DNA from: an uncultured Bacilli bacterium
Lineage (GTDB): Bacteria > Bacillota_I > Bacilli_A > RF39 > UBA660
Length of the DNA: 54,694 nucleotides
NCBI GenBank assembly: GCA_944359085.1
Contig: CALVSQ010000003.1
Location: 1-54,694 of the forward strand
Reading direction: 5' to 3'
This document shows positions 1-8,140 of the stretch, piece by piece. A model generated the notes under the pieces. The model was not told the DNA's origin. It saw only the letters and a program-made list of their open reading frames with translations, and ran no database searches. The stretch's first letter is position 1. Each line of letters starts with the position of its first letter. The position numbers were made by a program, and so were the translations under genes.

Positions 1-30
1 AATTAAAATTTCAAAAAACCATGTAAAAGA

Positions 31-61
31 AAACCCCACATTTTTTTCAAATGTGGGGTTT
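31..61. terminator. Hairpin, likely terminator of an upstream gene
   Basis: An 11-bp perfect inverted repeat (AAACCCCACAT at 31-41, ATGTGGGGTTT at 51-61) encloses a T-rich 9-nt loop. It is the most GC-rich stem nearby. No clean T-run follows on either strand, so it may be a weak terminator or an RNA 3' structure of a gene left of the window. Confidence 0.45.
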
Positions 62-73
62 GTCTACAATCTG

Positions 74-106
74 AAGATTAAAATTATATAATTTTAATCT
101 TTTTTT
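74..106 (+). terminator. Intrinsic terminator-like palindrome
   Basis: A perfect 28-bp palindrome (74-87 against 88-101) runs directly into seven T residues. It lies between the hairpin at 31-61 and the promoter of the first gene, so it probably ends transcription entering from the left. Confidence 0.6.
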
Positions 107-116
107 AAATTAAATA

Positions 117-145
117 TTGCTTAAAGTAATAAAAAAATATATAAT
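117..145 (+). promoter_or_regulatory. SigA-type promoter of the first prepilin gene
   Basis: TTGCTT (117-122), a 17-bp spacer and TATAAT (140-145) lie just upstream of the ribosome binding site at 161-166. Confidence 0.7.
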
Positions 146-171
146 ATTAAATATATGATAGGAAGGTGCTT

Positions 172-2343
172 ATGAAGAAAGCTTTTACACTAATAGAATT
201 ATTAGCAATAATAATTATTTTAGCAATTATTGCTTTAATTGCTACACCAATAATATTAAATGTAGTAGAAGATGCAAGAAATTCAGCAAATATGTCATCT
301 GCGCTGTTGATAATGAATGAAGGACATAATTATTATGCTTCATCAATGTTAGACGAAAGTAAAAAAGAAAAAATAGAAAAAGAACAAAATATTTATAATG
401 AATTAACTATAAATAATAAACCTGAATTTGGAGAATTATATGTCAATTCAAATAATGAAGTGGCAATGGCTATTTTAATTGATAATAAGTGTTATAAAAA
501 AACATATAAAGGCGAAATAGAAGTAGTAGAAACATCAAAATGCAGTTTAGGACAAGATGATGAAAAACCAACAGTTAATCAAAAAGTAGTAAATACAGAA
601 GCAAATCATAATGATTGGTACAAAGAAGATATATTTTTAGAAATAGAAGTAATAGATAAAGAATCTGGTCCAGCAGGATATAAAAGATGTATGGGACAAA
701 GTGAATGTGATCCTGATGAAACTATTTATAATTTAGATAATAAAGTATATATTAATACTGAAAGTTCTAGTAATTATGTATGTGTAATAGGAATAGATAA
801 TAATGGAAATGAAAGTGAAAAACTATGTTTAAATTATAAAATAGATAAGACTTTACCTAATATAGAAGGTATAGTTGACAAAGTAGTAAATAAAGGTGAA
901 GAAGTAGATTTAAAAGAAGGAATTACATACAGTGATCCTTTGTCTGGAATAGATGGTGAGTTAGTAATAGAACCTGATTTCATTGATACATCAATAGTAG
1001 GCACAAAAACAGTTATATATAAAGTAAATGACAAAGCTGGAAATACAAGAGAAATAGTGAGGAATATAATAGTTGATGCAGAAGCCCCTACAATAACATA
1101 TAATTTGGTTGATAATAGTTCAATAAATCAAAATGGTTGGGCTAAAAATAATTTTTTCGTAAGGGCAAATATTATTGATAATAGTGGAAGCGGAATAAAA
1201 TCTGCTAAAAGTTGTGTAAGTAATAGTAATAATGAATGTGAACCTATTGCTGATATAAGTGGATTAACAAAAGATTTTTATATAGAAGTAGAAGGAAATA
1301 ACAGATTATGCATAGAAGTTACTGATAATAATAATAAAACATCAAAAATTTGTAGTGATACATACAAGTTAGATAAGACAGCTCCGGTAGCTGGAACAGC
1401 AACATTTACAGGAACTTTAGGAAGTAATGGGTGGTATGTAAGTGATGTTAAGGTAAATATATTAAATGGAAGTGATAATTTATCAGGTCACTTAAGTACA
1501 ACAAGTAATATCAGTACTGTCACAACTGATACTTCAGGAACAACAGTTACAATAACTACTACCGATTTAGCAGGTAATAGTTCAAGTAGAAATTATGTCG
1601 TAAAAGTTGACAAAACCAAACCAACACTTGTTAATTCATGGGTAGGAACAGTATCTAATACGATAGCAAATGTATATATACAAGCAGCAGATAATTTATC
1701 TGGTATATCTAATATTCAGTGTAAAGTTGCCACTCAAAGTTCAAACTTCACTAATTGGACAAATTTTCCTGTTGTTTGGGATGGTGTAGCTAATGCATTT
1801 AGATGTGATGTAACACCAGCCACTTTTGGTCATTATTATCAAACATATATTGCTGATATATATATTTATGATAATGCTATGAATGGTGGTAAAGTCACTT
1901 CGAAACAATTAAATATTCCATTAAATCTAACAATTAATCCGTATAGTTCTAATGGTGGACTTGTTAGCATTCAAAGGCCAAGTAGTTCCACAACTCCGAC
2001 AATATTACAAGTACCTCCAAATAATAATTCGTATGTAGTAGCAGGCTTGATGATATATTATCCATTTAAAGTAAATGATGTCATTTGGATAGAATATAGA
2101 GTTGCAAGAACTGATGGTATTAATGGTCCATATTTGGATATCGCATATCAAACTCCTTTCCAAAATGAACTTATAGAAGGAGGATATGATATGACAAACG
2201 AAACAAAAAGCAAAAGTATTACAATCACCGCAAATACATCGGAATTATTAATTTTTTTCGCTAAAGCATCTACTACCGATCCGATTTATAGTGGTCAGGT
2301 GTATATAAATTATATAACGGTAAATGGATTGAAAATATTATAA
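172..2343 (+). CDS. Large surface protein with prepilin-type N-terminus and Ig-like repeats
   Basis: A 723-residue protein that begins with a type IV prepilin-like signal: a short KK leader, AFTLIELL, then a hydrophobic helix to about residue 28. The leader residue before Phe is Ala where most prepilins have Gly. The body holds about four Ig-like modules. Each starts near an N-x-W, contains a D-x-S-G loop, and ends in a linker such as IDKTLP, DAEAP, LDKTAP or VDKTKP (residues about 223, 303, 400 and 478). The first and third modules carry four Cys each. The last ~130 residues are a different, Cys-free domain. ATG 172 is preferred over the in-frame GTG at 166 because GGAAGG sits at 161-166. 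Likely a pilus-like or wall-exposed adhesin; no assembly genes adjoin it and its ligand is unknown. Confidence 0.8.
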   Translation: MKKAFTLIELLAIIIILAIIALIATPIILNVVEDARNSANMSSALLIMNEGHNYYASSMLDESKKEKIEKEQNIYNELTINNKPEFGELYVNSNNEVAMAILIDNKCYKKTYKGEIEVVETSKCSLGQDDEKPTVNQKVVNTEANHNDWYKEDIFLEIEVIDKESGPAGYKRCMGQSECDPDETIYNLDNKVYINTESSSNYVCVIGIDNNGNESEKLCLNYKIDKTLPNIEGIVDKVVNKGEEVDLKEGITYSDPLSGIDGELVIEPDFIDTSIVGTKTVIYKVNDKAGNTREIVRNIIVDAEAPTITYNLVDNSSINQNGWAKNNFFVRANIIDNSGSGIKSAKSCVSNSNNECEPIADISGLTKDFYIEVEGNNRLCIEVTDNNNKTSKICSDTYKLDKTAPVAGTATFTGTLGSNGWYVSDVKVNILNGSDNLSGHLSTTSNISTVTTDTSGTTVTITTTDLAGNSSSRNYVVKVDKTKPTLVNSWVGTVSNTIANVYIQAADNLSGISNIQCKVATQSSNFTNWTNFPVVWDGVANAFRCDVTPATFGHYYQTYIADIYIYDNAMNGGKVTSKQLNIPLNLTINPYSSNGGLVSIQRPSSSTTPTILQVPPNNNSYVVAGLMIYYPFKVNDVIWIEYRVARTDGINGPYLDIAYQTPFQNELIEGGYDMTNETKSKSITITANTSELLIFFAKASTTDPIYSGQVYINYITVNGLKIL

Positions 2344-2402
2344 TTTATTTGATTTCAATATAAATGATTAACATTTACTTAAAAATTTTGTCTCATTAAT
2401 TT

Positions 2403-2432
2403 AAAAAATTCTATTTAAATAGAATTTTTTTT
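2403..2432 (+). terminator. Terminator after the first prepilin gene
   Basis: A near-perfect palindrome (AAAAAATTCTATTT / AAATAGAATTTTTT) ends in eight T residues. A TGCTATACT extended -10 element at 2434-2442 follows at once and probably drives glyA. Confidence 0.7.
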
Positions 2433-2461
2433 ATGCTATACTATTTATTGGAGATGATATT

Positions 2462-3670
2462 ATGGATATTAGAATTAAAGAAGCTTTAGAAAAAGAAAAA
2501 TTAAGACAACAAAATAATATTGAATTAATTGCTTCTGAAAATTATGTTTCTAAAGAAGTTTTAGAATTACAGGGAAGTATTTTTACAAATAAATATGCTG
2601 AAGGATATTCTGGTAAAAGATATTATGGTGGCTGTGTTAATGTTGATACTGTTGAGGATTTAGCTATTGAATATGTAACTAAATTATTTGATTGTAAATA
2701 TGCTAATGTTCAACCTCATTCTGGTAGTAGTGCTAATATGGCTGTATATAAAGCATTATTAAATTATGGGGATAAAGTAATGGGAATGAATTTATCTCAT
2801 GGTGGGCATTTAACACATGGCCATTCTATTAATTTTAGTGGTTTAGAATATGAAATAATTAGTTATGATGTTGATTCTAAAACAGAAGAAATTGATTATG
2901 ACAAATTGGAAGAATTAGCTTTAGAAAATAAACCTAAAATGATTATAGCTGGAGCTTCAGCTTATTCTAGAATAATAGATTTTAAAAAATTTAGAGAAAT
3001 TGCCGATAAAGTAGGAGCATATTTAATGGTTGACATGGCCCATATTGCTGGTTTAGTGGCAACAGGATTACATCCATCACCAATTCCTTATGCTGATGTA
3101 GTAACTTCTACTACTCATAAAACATTAAGAGGTCCAAGAGGCGGTATTATTTTAACTAATAATGAAGAAATAATTAAAAAAATAAATAAAATTATTTTCC
3201 CAGGTATTCAAGGTGGACCTTTGATGCATGTTATTGCTGCTAAAGCACAGTGCTTCTATGAAGCATTACAACCTTCATTTAAAACATATCAAGAACAAGT
3301 ATTAAAAAATATTAAAGCTTTATCTAATGTTTTATCAAATAATGGATTAAGAATAGTTTCTGGTGGTACTGATAATCATTTAATATTAGTAGATGTTACA
3401 AGTTTAAATATGACAGGTAAAGAAGCTGAAAGTTTATTAGATGAAGTAAATATTACTGTTAATAAAAATACAATTCCGTTTGATAAAGAATCACCTTTTA
3501 AAACTAGCGGTATTAGATTAGGAAGTCCTGCTATGACTACTAGAGGATTAAAAGAAGAAGAATTTATAGAAATAGGAAATATTATAATTGATACTTTAAA
3601 AGGTGGTAACAAAGAAGATTTAAAATTAAGAGTAAAAAAAATAACTGATAAATATCCATTGGAGGGATAA
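2462..3670 (+). CDS. glyA: Serine hydroxymethyltransferase
   Basis: Cytosolic PLP enzyme that interconverts serine plus tetrahydrofolate with glycine plus 5,10-methylene-THF, the main entry of one-carbon units. At 402 residues it is full length for bacterial GlyA. Hallmarks are [11 protein letters not shown] near the N-terminus, the [11 protein letters not shown] segment, and the PLP-lysine motif [13 protein letters not shown] with Lys at about residue 220. GGAG lies 8 nt before the ATG. An extended -10 (TGCTATACT, 2434-2442) overlaps the end of the preceding terminator. folD starts 1 nt after the stop, so the two form an operon in which GlyA supplies the substrate of FolD. Confidence 0.97.
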   Translation: MDIRIKEALEKEKLRQQNNIELIASENYVSKEVLELQGSIFTNKYAEGYSGKRYYGGCVNVDTVEDLAIEYVTKLFDCKYANVQPHSGSSANMAVYKALLNYGDKVMGMNLSHGGHLTHGHSINFSGLEYEIISYDVDSKTEEIDYDKLEELALENKPKMIIAGASAYSRIIDFKKFREIADKVGAYLMVDMAHIAGLVATGLHPSPIPYADVVTSTTHKTLRGPRGGIILTNNEEIIKKINKIIFPGIQGGPLMHVIAAKAQCFYEALQPSFKTYQEQVLKNIKALSNVLSNNGLRIVSGGTDNHLILVDVTSLNMTGKEAESLLDEVNITVNKNTIPFDKESPFKTSGIRLGSPAMTTRGLKEEEFIEIGNIIIDTLKGGNKEDLKLRVKKITDKYPLEG

Positions 3671-3671
3671 T

Positions 3672-4499
3672 ATGATATTAGATGGCAAAACTTTAAGTGA
3701 CAAAATAAAAAGTGATATAAAATCTAAAGTTAAAAATTATTTAATTAAGCCTACTTTAGCTGTTATTCAAATAGGCAATAATGAAGCAAGTAATATATAT
3801 ATTAATTCAAAAAGAAAAGCATGTGAAAATGTTGGTATTAATTTTATCCATGCTAAATTTGATGAAGATACAAATGAACAAGAAATTATTAATAAAATAA
3901 TTGAATTAAATAATGATTCTTATGTTAATGGTATTTTAATTCAATTACCAATACCTGAAAAATTTGATACATATAAATTGTTAAATTTAATAAATAAAAA
4001 TAAAGATGTCGATGGATTAACTGATATAAACATGGGTTTATTATTTAAAGATTACAATAATTTAGTTCCATGCACACCACAAGGAATTATTAAATTATTA
4101 GAAGAATACAATATAGATTTGTTAGGTAAACATGCAGTAGTCGTTGGCAAATCCAATTTAGTAGGTAAGCCACTTGCTATGTTGTTATTACAAGAAGGTG
4201 CTACTGTTACTATCTGTCATTCTAAAACAGTAGATTTAAAACAATATACTAAACAAGCTGATATATTGATATGTGCAGTTGGTAAAAAAGATTTAATAAC
4301 TAAAGATATGGTTAAAGAAAATGCTGTTGTTGTTGATGTTGGAATTAATAGAGTAGATGGCAAATTATATGGTGATGTTGATTTTGAAAATATTAAAGAT
4401 ATTGCTTCCTATATAACACCAGTTCCAGGTGGAGTAGGACCGATGACAGTTGCTATGCTACTTTCTAATGTTTTAAAAAACTATGAAAAAAGTTTATAA
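3672..4499 (+). CDS. folD: Bifunctional methylene-THF dehydrogenase / methenyl-THF cyclohydrolase
   Basis: FolD oxidises 5,10-methylene-THF with NADP and hydrolyses the product to 10-formyl-THF for purine and formyl-Met synthesis. Its 275 residues match the family. Visible signatures are YINSKRKACENVGI with the catalytic Lys, GILIQLPIPE, PCTPQGI, the Rossmann-type motif VVGKSNLVGKPLAMLL and PVPGGVGPMTVAMLL near the C-terminus. GGAGGG at 3661-3666 lies inside the last codons of glyA and serves the ATG at 3672, showing co-translation. A hairpin terminator follows at 4511-4551. Confidence 0.97.
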   Translation: MILDGKTLSDKIKSDIKSKVKNYLIKPTLAVIQIGNNEASNIYINSKRKACENVGINFIHAKFDEDTNEQEIINKIIELNNDSYVNGILIQLPIPEKFDTYKLLNLINKNKDVDGLTDINMGLLFKDYNNLVPCTPQGIIKLLEEYNIDLLGKHAVVVGKSNLVGKPLAMLLLQEGATVTICHSKTVDLKQYTKQADILICAVGKKDLITKDMVKENAVVVDVGINRVDGKLYGDVDFENIKDIASYITPVPGGVGPMTVAMLLSNVLKNYEKSL

Positions 4500-4504
4500 A
4501 AGTA

Positions 4505-4533
4505 TTGTCAAAATTGAACTAATATGATATTAT
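4505..4533 (+). promoter_or_regulatory. Promoter of tRNA-Met
   Basis: TTGTCA (4505-4510), 17 bp, TATTAT (4528-4533), with the extended element TG at 4525-4526. It overlaps the folD terminator hairpin, and its start point would fall just before the tRNA at 4552. Confidence 0.65.
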
Positions 4534-4551
4534 TATATTGTTCAATTTTTT
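4511..4551 (+). terminator. folD terminator
   Basis: AAATTGAAC (4511-4519) pairs with GTTCAATTT (4540-4548) and is followed by T residues up to the tRNA 5' end. The long loop contains the tRNA -10 element, so one 40-bp stretch both ends folD and starts tRNA-Met. Confidence 0.55.
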
Positions 4552-4628
4552 GGCGAGATAGCTCAGTTGGCTAGAGCAACTGGTTCATACCCAGTAGGTC
4601 GAGGGTTCGAATCCCCCTCTCGCTACCA
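4552..4628 (+). tRNA. tRNA-Met (CAU), elongator type
   Basis: A 77-nt cloverleaf. The acceptor stem pairs GGCGAGA with TCTCGCT, the anticodon stem ACTGG with CCAGT, and the loop TTCATAC gives anticodon CAU. The T arm reads GAGGGTTCGAATCCCCC, and CCA is encoded (4626-4628). The normal closed acceptor stem and the TTCATAC loop resemble the Bacillus elongator tRNA-Met; the C-A mismatch of initiator tRNA is absent. Confidence 0.93.
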
Positions 4629-4640
4629 TTTTATAATAAT

Positions 4641-4667
4641 AAAAATCCTTAAATTAAGGATTTTTTT
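4641..4667 (+). terminator. tRNA-Met terminator
   Basis: AAATCCTTA / TAAGGATTT stem with a 3-nt loop, then a run of seven T residues. Confidence 0.8.
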
Positions 4668-4703
4668 GGTTATAGAATATATAATAAGTTATATTTATTT
4701 AAA

Positions 4704-4733
4704 TTGACTATTTATATGTTTGTATGCTACAAT
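4704..4733 (+). promoter_or_regulatory. Promoter of the Ltp-like gene
   Basis: TTGACT (4704-4709), an 18-bp spacer and TACAAT (4728-4733) preceded by TG at 4725-4726 (extended -10). Confidence 0.65.
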
Positions 4734-4752
4734 TATTTTAGTAGGTGAGAAT

Positions 4753-5439
4753 ATGATGGATTTAAAAGATATTAGAAGAAAAAATATTTTAATTTCATTA
4801 ATTATAATTATTGTTTTAGGATTAATAATAGGTGGGGTTGTTTTTATTGCATACAATGCTAGTAATGGTTTAAAATTTTTATCACAAAATGAAGAAAAAC
4901 AAGATTCTTCTAAAGAACTAGATGAAAAAATAAAAAAACTTATGGAAGAAAATAAGTATGATGTTAAGGAAACAATACCTGATGACAAAATTGAAGATAT
5001 TAATAAACAAATAACTACCGAAACCGATAACAAAAATAATATAACAGATGTAGAAACAAAAGATGAAGAAGATGATAAATTAAATAAAGAAGATGAATCG
5101 AATCCATATTCAGAACTTGAACCAGTATTTTATAACACTATTTATGGTAATGAAGGTGCGGTTAATAGTGCTAAAAATTATTTAAAATTTATGGCTGCTT
5201 CTAAAACAAAAATAATATCTTTTTTAAAAAAGAAAGGTTTTAATGAAGAAGAAGCAATATATGGAGCCGAAAATTGTGGAGCTGATTGGTATGATCAAGC
5301 TTTAAGAATGGCTATGTCTTATTTAAATGTACAAGAATTTACATATGAGCAATTAGCATTACAATTAATGATTGAAGGTTTTACTGAAGATGAAATAATA
5401 TATGTATTAACTGTTATTTATGAATCTAGTATGCAGTGA
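4753..5439 (+). CDS. Membrane-anchored protein with two Ltp-type repeats
   Basis: About 228 residues: a charged N-terminus, one membrane helix (about residues 11-36), an acidic Lys/Glu/Asp-rich spacer, then two repeats at the C-terminus. These read SAKNYLKFM...GFNEEEAIYGAENCGADW and ALRMAMSYLNV...GFTEDEIIYVLTVIY, and match the Ltp-family pattern (host cell surface-exposed lipoprotein, PF07553). Prophage Ltp proteins block phage DNA entry, but many chromosomal relatives have no known role, so a defence role here is only possible. Anchoring is by a transmembrane segment; no lipobox is present. ATGs occur at 4753 and 4756 and AGGTGA at 4743-4748 can serve either. Confidence 0.8.
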   Translation: MMDLKDIRRKNILISLIIIIVLGLIIGGVVFIAYNASNGLKFLSQNEEKQDSSKELDEKIKKLMEENKYDVKETIPDDKIEDINKQITTETDNKNNITDVETKDEEDDKLNKEDESNPYSELEPVFYNTIYGNEGAVNSAKNYLKFMAASKTKIISFLKKKGFNEEEAIYGAENCGADWYDQALRMAMSYLNVQEFTYEQLALQLMIEGFTEDEIIYVLTVIYESSMQ

Positions 5440-5460
5440 TAAAAAATTTTTGTAAAATAA

Positions 5461-5487
5461 AAAATGTAGAATTTCTACATTTTTTTT
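5461..5487 (+). terminator. Terminator after the Ltp-like gene
   Basis: AAAATGTAGA / TCTACATTTT stem with a 3-nt loop, then T residues. The extended -10 TGATATAAT of the next gene begins at 5487, the last T of the terminator. Confidence 0.8.
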
Positions 5488-5495
5488 GATATAAT
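5487..5495 (+). promoter_or_regulatory. Extended -10 promoter
   Basis: TG at 5487-5488 and TATAAT at 5490-5495, fused to the preceding terminator T-run. No good -35 is seen because that position lies in the hairpin. Confidence 0.55.
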
Positions 5496-5511
5496 TTAAA
5501 TAGGTGGTATT

Positions 5512-6498
5512 ATGAGTATCCTTGAAAACGATAATTTACAAAATCTTATTTTGAAATCATTAAAATCAAATTATGATTTTGGTTATTTTTGTAAATTATT
5601 TAAAGAAAATAAGTTTTTTGAATATTTTGCAAATTTATCTAATAAAGATAAATTTAACATTATATATTATATAAAATTAAATGAAAGAAATGGTAAAAAT
5701 TTAAATCAAAACAATGATGAATTTTATAATGAAGTAAAAAAATGGGAAAGTAGTTTACATGACAGATTAAGCAGTGAAAAAATTGAACAACCTGAATTAG
5801 AATTTATTATAAAATTAGTGGCTGATAGTATAATTAATAATAAAAATGTTGATAAAAATTTAATAATTAATTTAACTGAAAATTATATTTTTAAATTACC
5901 ATTAATGATTGCTGAAGAATTACCAATTTTATTAATGTATAATTTTTATTTAATTAATCAATTTACAAATTCAAAATCTAATATTGCTTTTACAACAGAT
6001 ACTTATACATTCGCTCATATTAAAAATTATGAACAACCAGAAATTGTTTTTATAAATTATGATGTATATCATCAACTTCTTGGATTAGAGCAAATTAGTG
6101 CACAAGACTATTATGAGATGTTTTGTTATCAAACATTTGCTTTGCTGCATGAATTTAAACATTTAAAGCAATATGAATATATGATTAGTCACGATGATGA
6201 ATATGCTAAAGTTATTGGATTAGACATTGGTGTTATTAGCTATGATTATGATTTTTATCAAGAAAATCATGATATGTTTTTTATTGAGAGAGAAGCAAAT
6301 GAATTTGGATATAAAAATTTAAACAATTTTTGTTATAATCTATTATCACAAGATTATATTGCAAAATTTATTGAGTTATCAAAAGCTAGCACTTTATCTA
6401 ATAAATTATCTAAAGATGAATTTAAGACTGGTTATGATGAAAGATGCAATCAAATTTCAAAATTGATTGCATCAGATGAAAAAGAACCTAATTTATAA
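5512..6498 (+). CDS. Unknown protein with HExxH metallopeptidase-like motif
   Basis: A 328-residue protein without signal peptide or membrane helix. A mid-to-late segment contains ALLHEFKHLKQYEYM, an HExxH zinc-binding motif. About 50 residues later EREANEFGY offers a Glu as third ligand with the E-x-x-A-x-x-F/Y spacing of gluzincin-like and ImmA-like peptidases. I do not recognise the whole protein as a named family; the N-terminal half is Asn/Lys-rich and helical. Likely a cytosolic zinc peptidase or derivative, substrate unknown. ATG 5512 has AGGTGG at 5502-5507. It is probably transcribed with the exonuclease gene 21 bp downstream. Confidence 0.7.
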   Translation: MSILENDNLQNLILKSLKSNYDFGYFCKLFKENKFFEYFANLSNKDKFNIIYYIKLNERNGKNLNQNNDEFYNEVKKWESSLHDRLSSEKIEQPELEFIIKLVADSIINNKNVDKNLIINLTENYIFKLPLMIAEELPILLMYNFYLINQFTNSKSNIAFTTDTYTFAHIKNYEQPEIVFINYDVYHQLLGLEQISAQDYYEMFCYQTFALLHEFKHLKQYEYMISHDDEYAKVIGLDIGVISYDYDFYQENHDMFFIEREANEFGYKNLNNFCYNLLSQDYIAKFIELSKASTLSNKLSKDEFKTGYDERCNQISKLIASDEKEPNL

Positions 6499-6519
6499 AT
6501 TATAATAAGGAGTAGTGGT

Positions 6520-7035
6520 ATGATGTATGATGATTATGTAGTTTTTGATATTGAAACTACTGGACTTAACAAAGATTTTGATAAAATAATTGAAATAGGA
6601 GCTTTAAAATATAGAGATAATATTTTAGTAAGTGAATTTAATTATTTAATTAATCCTAAGATTAAATTGCCAGAAATAATAACAACAATAACTGGTATTA
6701 AAGATGAAGATTTAGTAAATGAGGATACAATTGATATTGTATTACCTAAATTTATTGAATTTATTGAAGATTTGCCTTTGATTGCGCATAATAACGAATT
6801 TGATTTAGGATTTATTAATGTTAATTTAAATAAATTAAATATGAATAAACTAAATAATAAAAGTGTCGATACTTTATTGCTTGCTAAAAAATATTTACCT
6901 CAAATGTATAATTATAAACTAGAAACATTAAAAAAGTATTTCAAGATTAATCAAGTATCTCATCGAGCAGTGGGAGATTGTTATACAGCAAATTATGTTT
7001 ATCAAGAATGTAAGAAAAAAGCTTGTTTGAAATAA
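6520..7035 (+). CDS. DnaQ-like DEDDh 3'-5' exonuclease
   Basis: A 171-residue stand-alone exonuclease domain related to DNA polymerase proofreading domains. Exo I is VFDIETTG with the Asp-x-Glu metal ligands at about residues 9-11. Exo II is the HNNEFDLGF segment with Asp, and Exo III is SHRAVGDCYTA with the conserved His and Asp. No polymerase domain is fused, so a role in DNA or RNA end trimming or repair is likely but its substrate is not fixed. AAGGAG at 6508-6513 serves the ATG at 6520 (a second ATG at 6523 is possible). The 3' end overlaps the convergent gene at 7002 by 34 bp. Confidence 0.88.
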   Translation: MMYDDYVVFDIETTGLNKDFDKIIEIGALKYRDNILVSEFNYLINPKIKLPEIITTITGIKDEDLVNEDTIDIVLPKFIEFIEDLPLIAHNNEFDLGFINVNLNKLNMNKLNNKSVDTLLLAKKYLPQMYNYKLETLKKYFKINQVSHRAVGDCYTANYVYQECKKKACLK

Positions 7036-7331
7036 AACAAGTTTTTATTATTCATTAATCTCTCCCATTTATCTTTAATAAATGAATTTCCTTTTAAATA
7101 ATTAATATAATGATCATATATTTCATAAGCTCTATTTTTTTGACATTCAGTTATTTTTTCTTTATTTTCTACTCTTGCTAGAAAATCAACTAAAAAATTT
7201 TTACATTGATTTTTTTCTAAATCAGTTATTTTTTTATAAATAGGATTAAATATTTTATTAATGTTTGTTAAAATAACGCCAACAGCTACAATTAGAGAAG
7301 AAATTTTAATAATTAAATCTATGATATTCAT
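7002..7331 (-). CDS. Small phage-type membrane protein (holin-module-like)
   Basis: A 109-residue protein with one N-terminal membrane helix (about residues 5-27). A soluble part follows with LEKNQCKNFLVDF, YEIYDHYINYLKGNSFIKDKW. The C-K-N-(F/Y)-L-V and Y-x-H-Y-...-G-N-S-(F/Y)-I-K pattern resembles a small protein that I associate with lysis or tail-end modules of Firmicutes phages; this is from memory, not from a search. The start is well supported: AGGTGA stands 8 nt before the ATG at 7331. No other phage gene is near, so it may be a relic or a domesticated gene. Its 3' end overlaps the convergent exonuclease gene. Confidence 0.7.
   Translation of the reverse strand: MNIIDLIIKISSLIVAVGVILTNINKIFNPIYKKITDLEKNQCKNFLVDFLARVENKEKITECQKNRAYEIYDHYINYLKGNSFIKDKWERLMNNKNLFYFKQAFFLHS
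7022..7046 (+). terminator. Terminator overlapping the exonuclease stop codon
   Basis: CTTGTTT (7022-7028) pairs with AAACAAG (7035-7041), followed by five T residues. The TAA stop at 7033-7035 straddles the loop and the 3' arm. Confidence 0.6.
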
Positions 7332-7441
7332 TTAAAATCACCTATATTAGATTATGAAAAATTAAATAATTCAATAATTTATTTTAACTATTTTCCTTTA
7401 CTTTATTGTAATTTTTAGGTATAATTATAATGGTGAAAGGT

Positions 7442-8140
7442 ATGCAAGAAAGATTATTTTGGTTATTAGATAATAAATTAGATATTATAAAAAATAAGAC
7501 TATATTAATAATTGGTTTGGGTGGTGTAGGAAGCTACGCTTTAGAAACTTTAGTGCGTACTTATTTTAATAAATTAATAATAGTAGATAATGATAAAATA
7601 GATATATCTAATTTAAATCGTCAATTAATGACTAATATAGATAATATTGGGTTATACAAAACTGATGTATGGTATGATAGAATAAAAAAAATTAATCCTG
7701 ATTGTAATGTAATCAAAATAACTGAGTTTATTACTAAAGATAATTTAAATTTGTTATTTGAAGAAAAAGTTGATTATGTAATTGATGCTTGTGATACTTT
7801 GGAAACTAAAAAAGAAATAATAAAATATTGTTTGAAAAATAAAATTAAATTTATATCATCAATGGGGATGGCTAATAGGGTAGATGCAAGTAAAATAAAA
7901 GTTAGTTATCTAGATAAAACTTGTTATGATCCTTTAGCTAGAAAATTAAGAAATTTAATTAAAAAAGAAAATATCAAAGGCAAGATTCCGGTTGTTTATA
8001 GCGAAGAACAACCTTTAAAAATGAATAAATTAGGTTCTATTAGTTATGTAGTTGGGACCGCAGGTTTATTATGTACAAATTATATAGTTAATGACATTTT
8101 AAAAGAGGTTAATAATGAAAGAATTAAAAAAAATAATTAA
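7442..8140 (+). CDS. tcdA: tRNA threonylcarbamoyladenosine dehydratase, ThiF/E1-like
   Basis: TcdA (CsdL/YgdL family) uses ATP to cyclise the t6A37 base of tRNA. The 232 residues show the nucleotide-binding motif IIGLGGVGSYALETL (about 21-35), DNDKIDISNLNRQ with the Arg typical of E1-like adenylating enzymes, the DACDT segment, and SMGMANRVD followed by the DPLARK motif characteristic of TcdA. The short length and lack of a rhodanese or CxxC zinc region argue against MoeB/ThiF. I chose ATG 7442, since the earlier in-frame ATG at 7430 overlaps a TATAAT; GGTGA at 7432-7436 fits 7442. It overlaps the next gene by 26 bp. Confidence 0.9.
   Translation: MQERLFWLLDNKLDIIKNKTILIIGLGGVGSYALETLVRTYFNKLIIVDNDKIDISNLNRQLMTNIDNIGLYKTDVWYDRIKKINPDCNVIKITEFITKDNLNLLFEEKVDYVIDACDTLETKKEIIKYCLKNKIKFISSMGMANRVDASKIKVSYLDKTCYDPLARKLRNLIKKENIKGKIPVVYSEEQPLKMNKLGSISYVVGTAGLLCTNYIVNDILKEVNNERIKKNN

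Noticed and set aside
834..1034. Minus-strand frame inside the first prepilin gene, and similar antisense frames inside smc, pyrG, pnp, sufS and others.
   Set aside because: They mirror the codon pattern of the real gene, lack ribosome binding sites and show no family likeness.
4552..4628. Initiator tRNA-fMet.
   Set aside because: The acceptor stem is fully paired at its end and the anticodon stem lacks the three G-C pairs of initiator tRNA.
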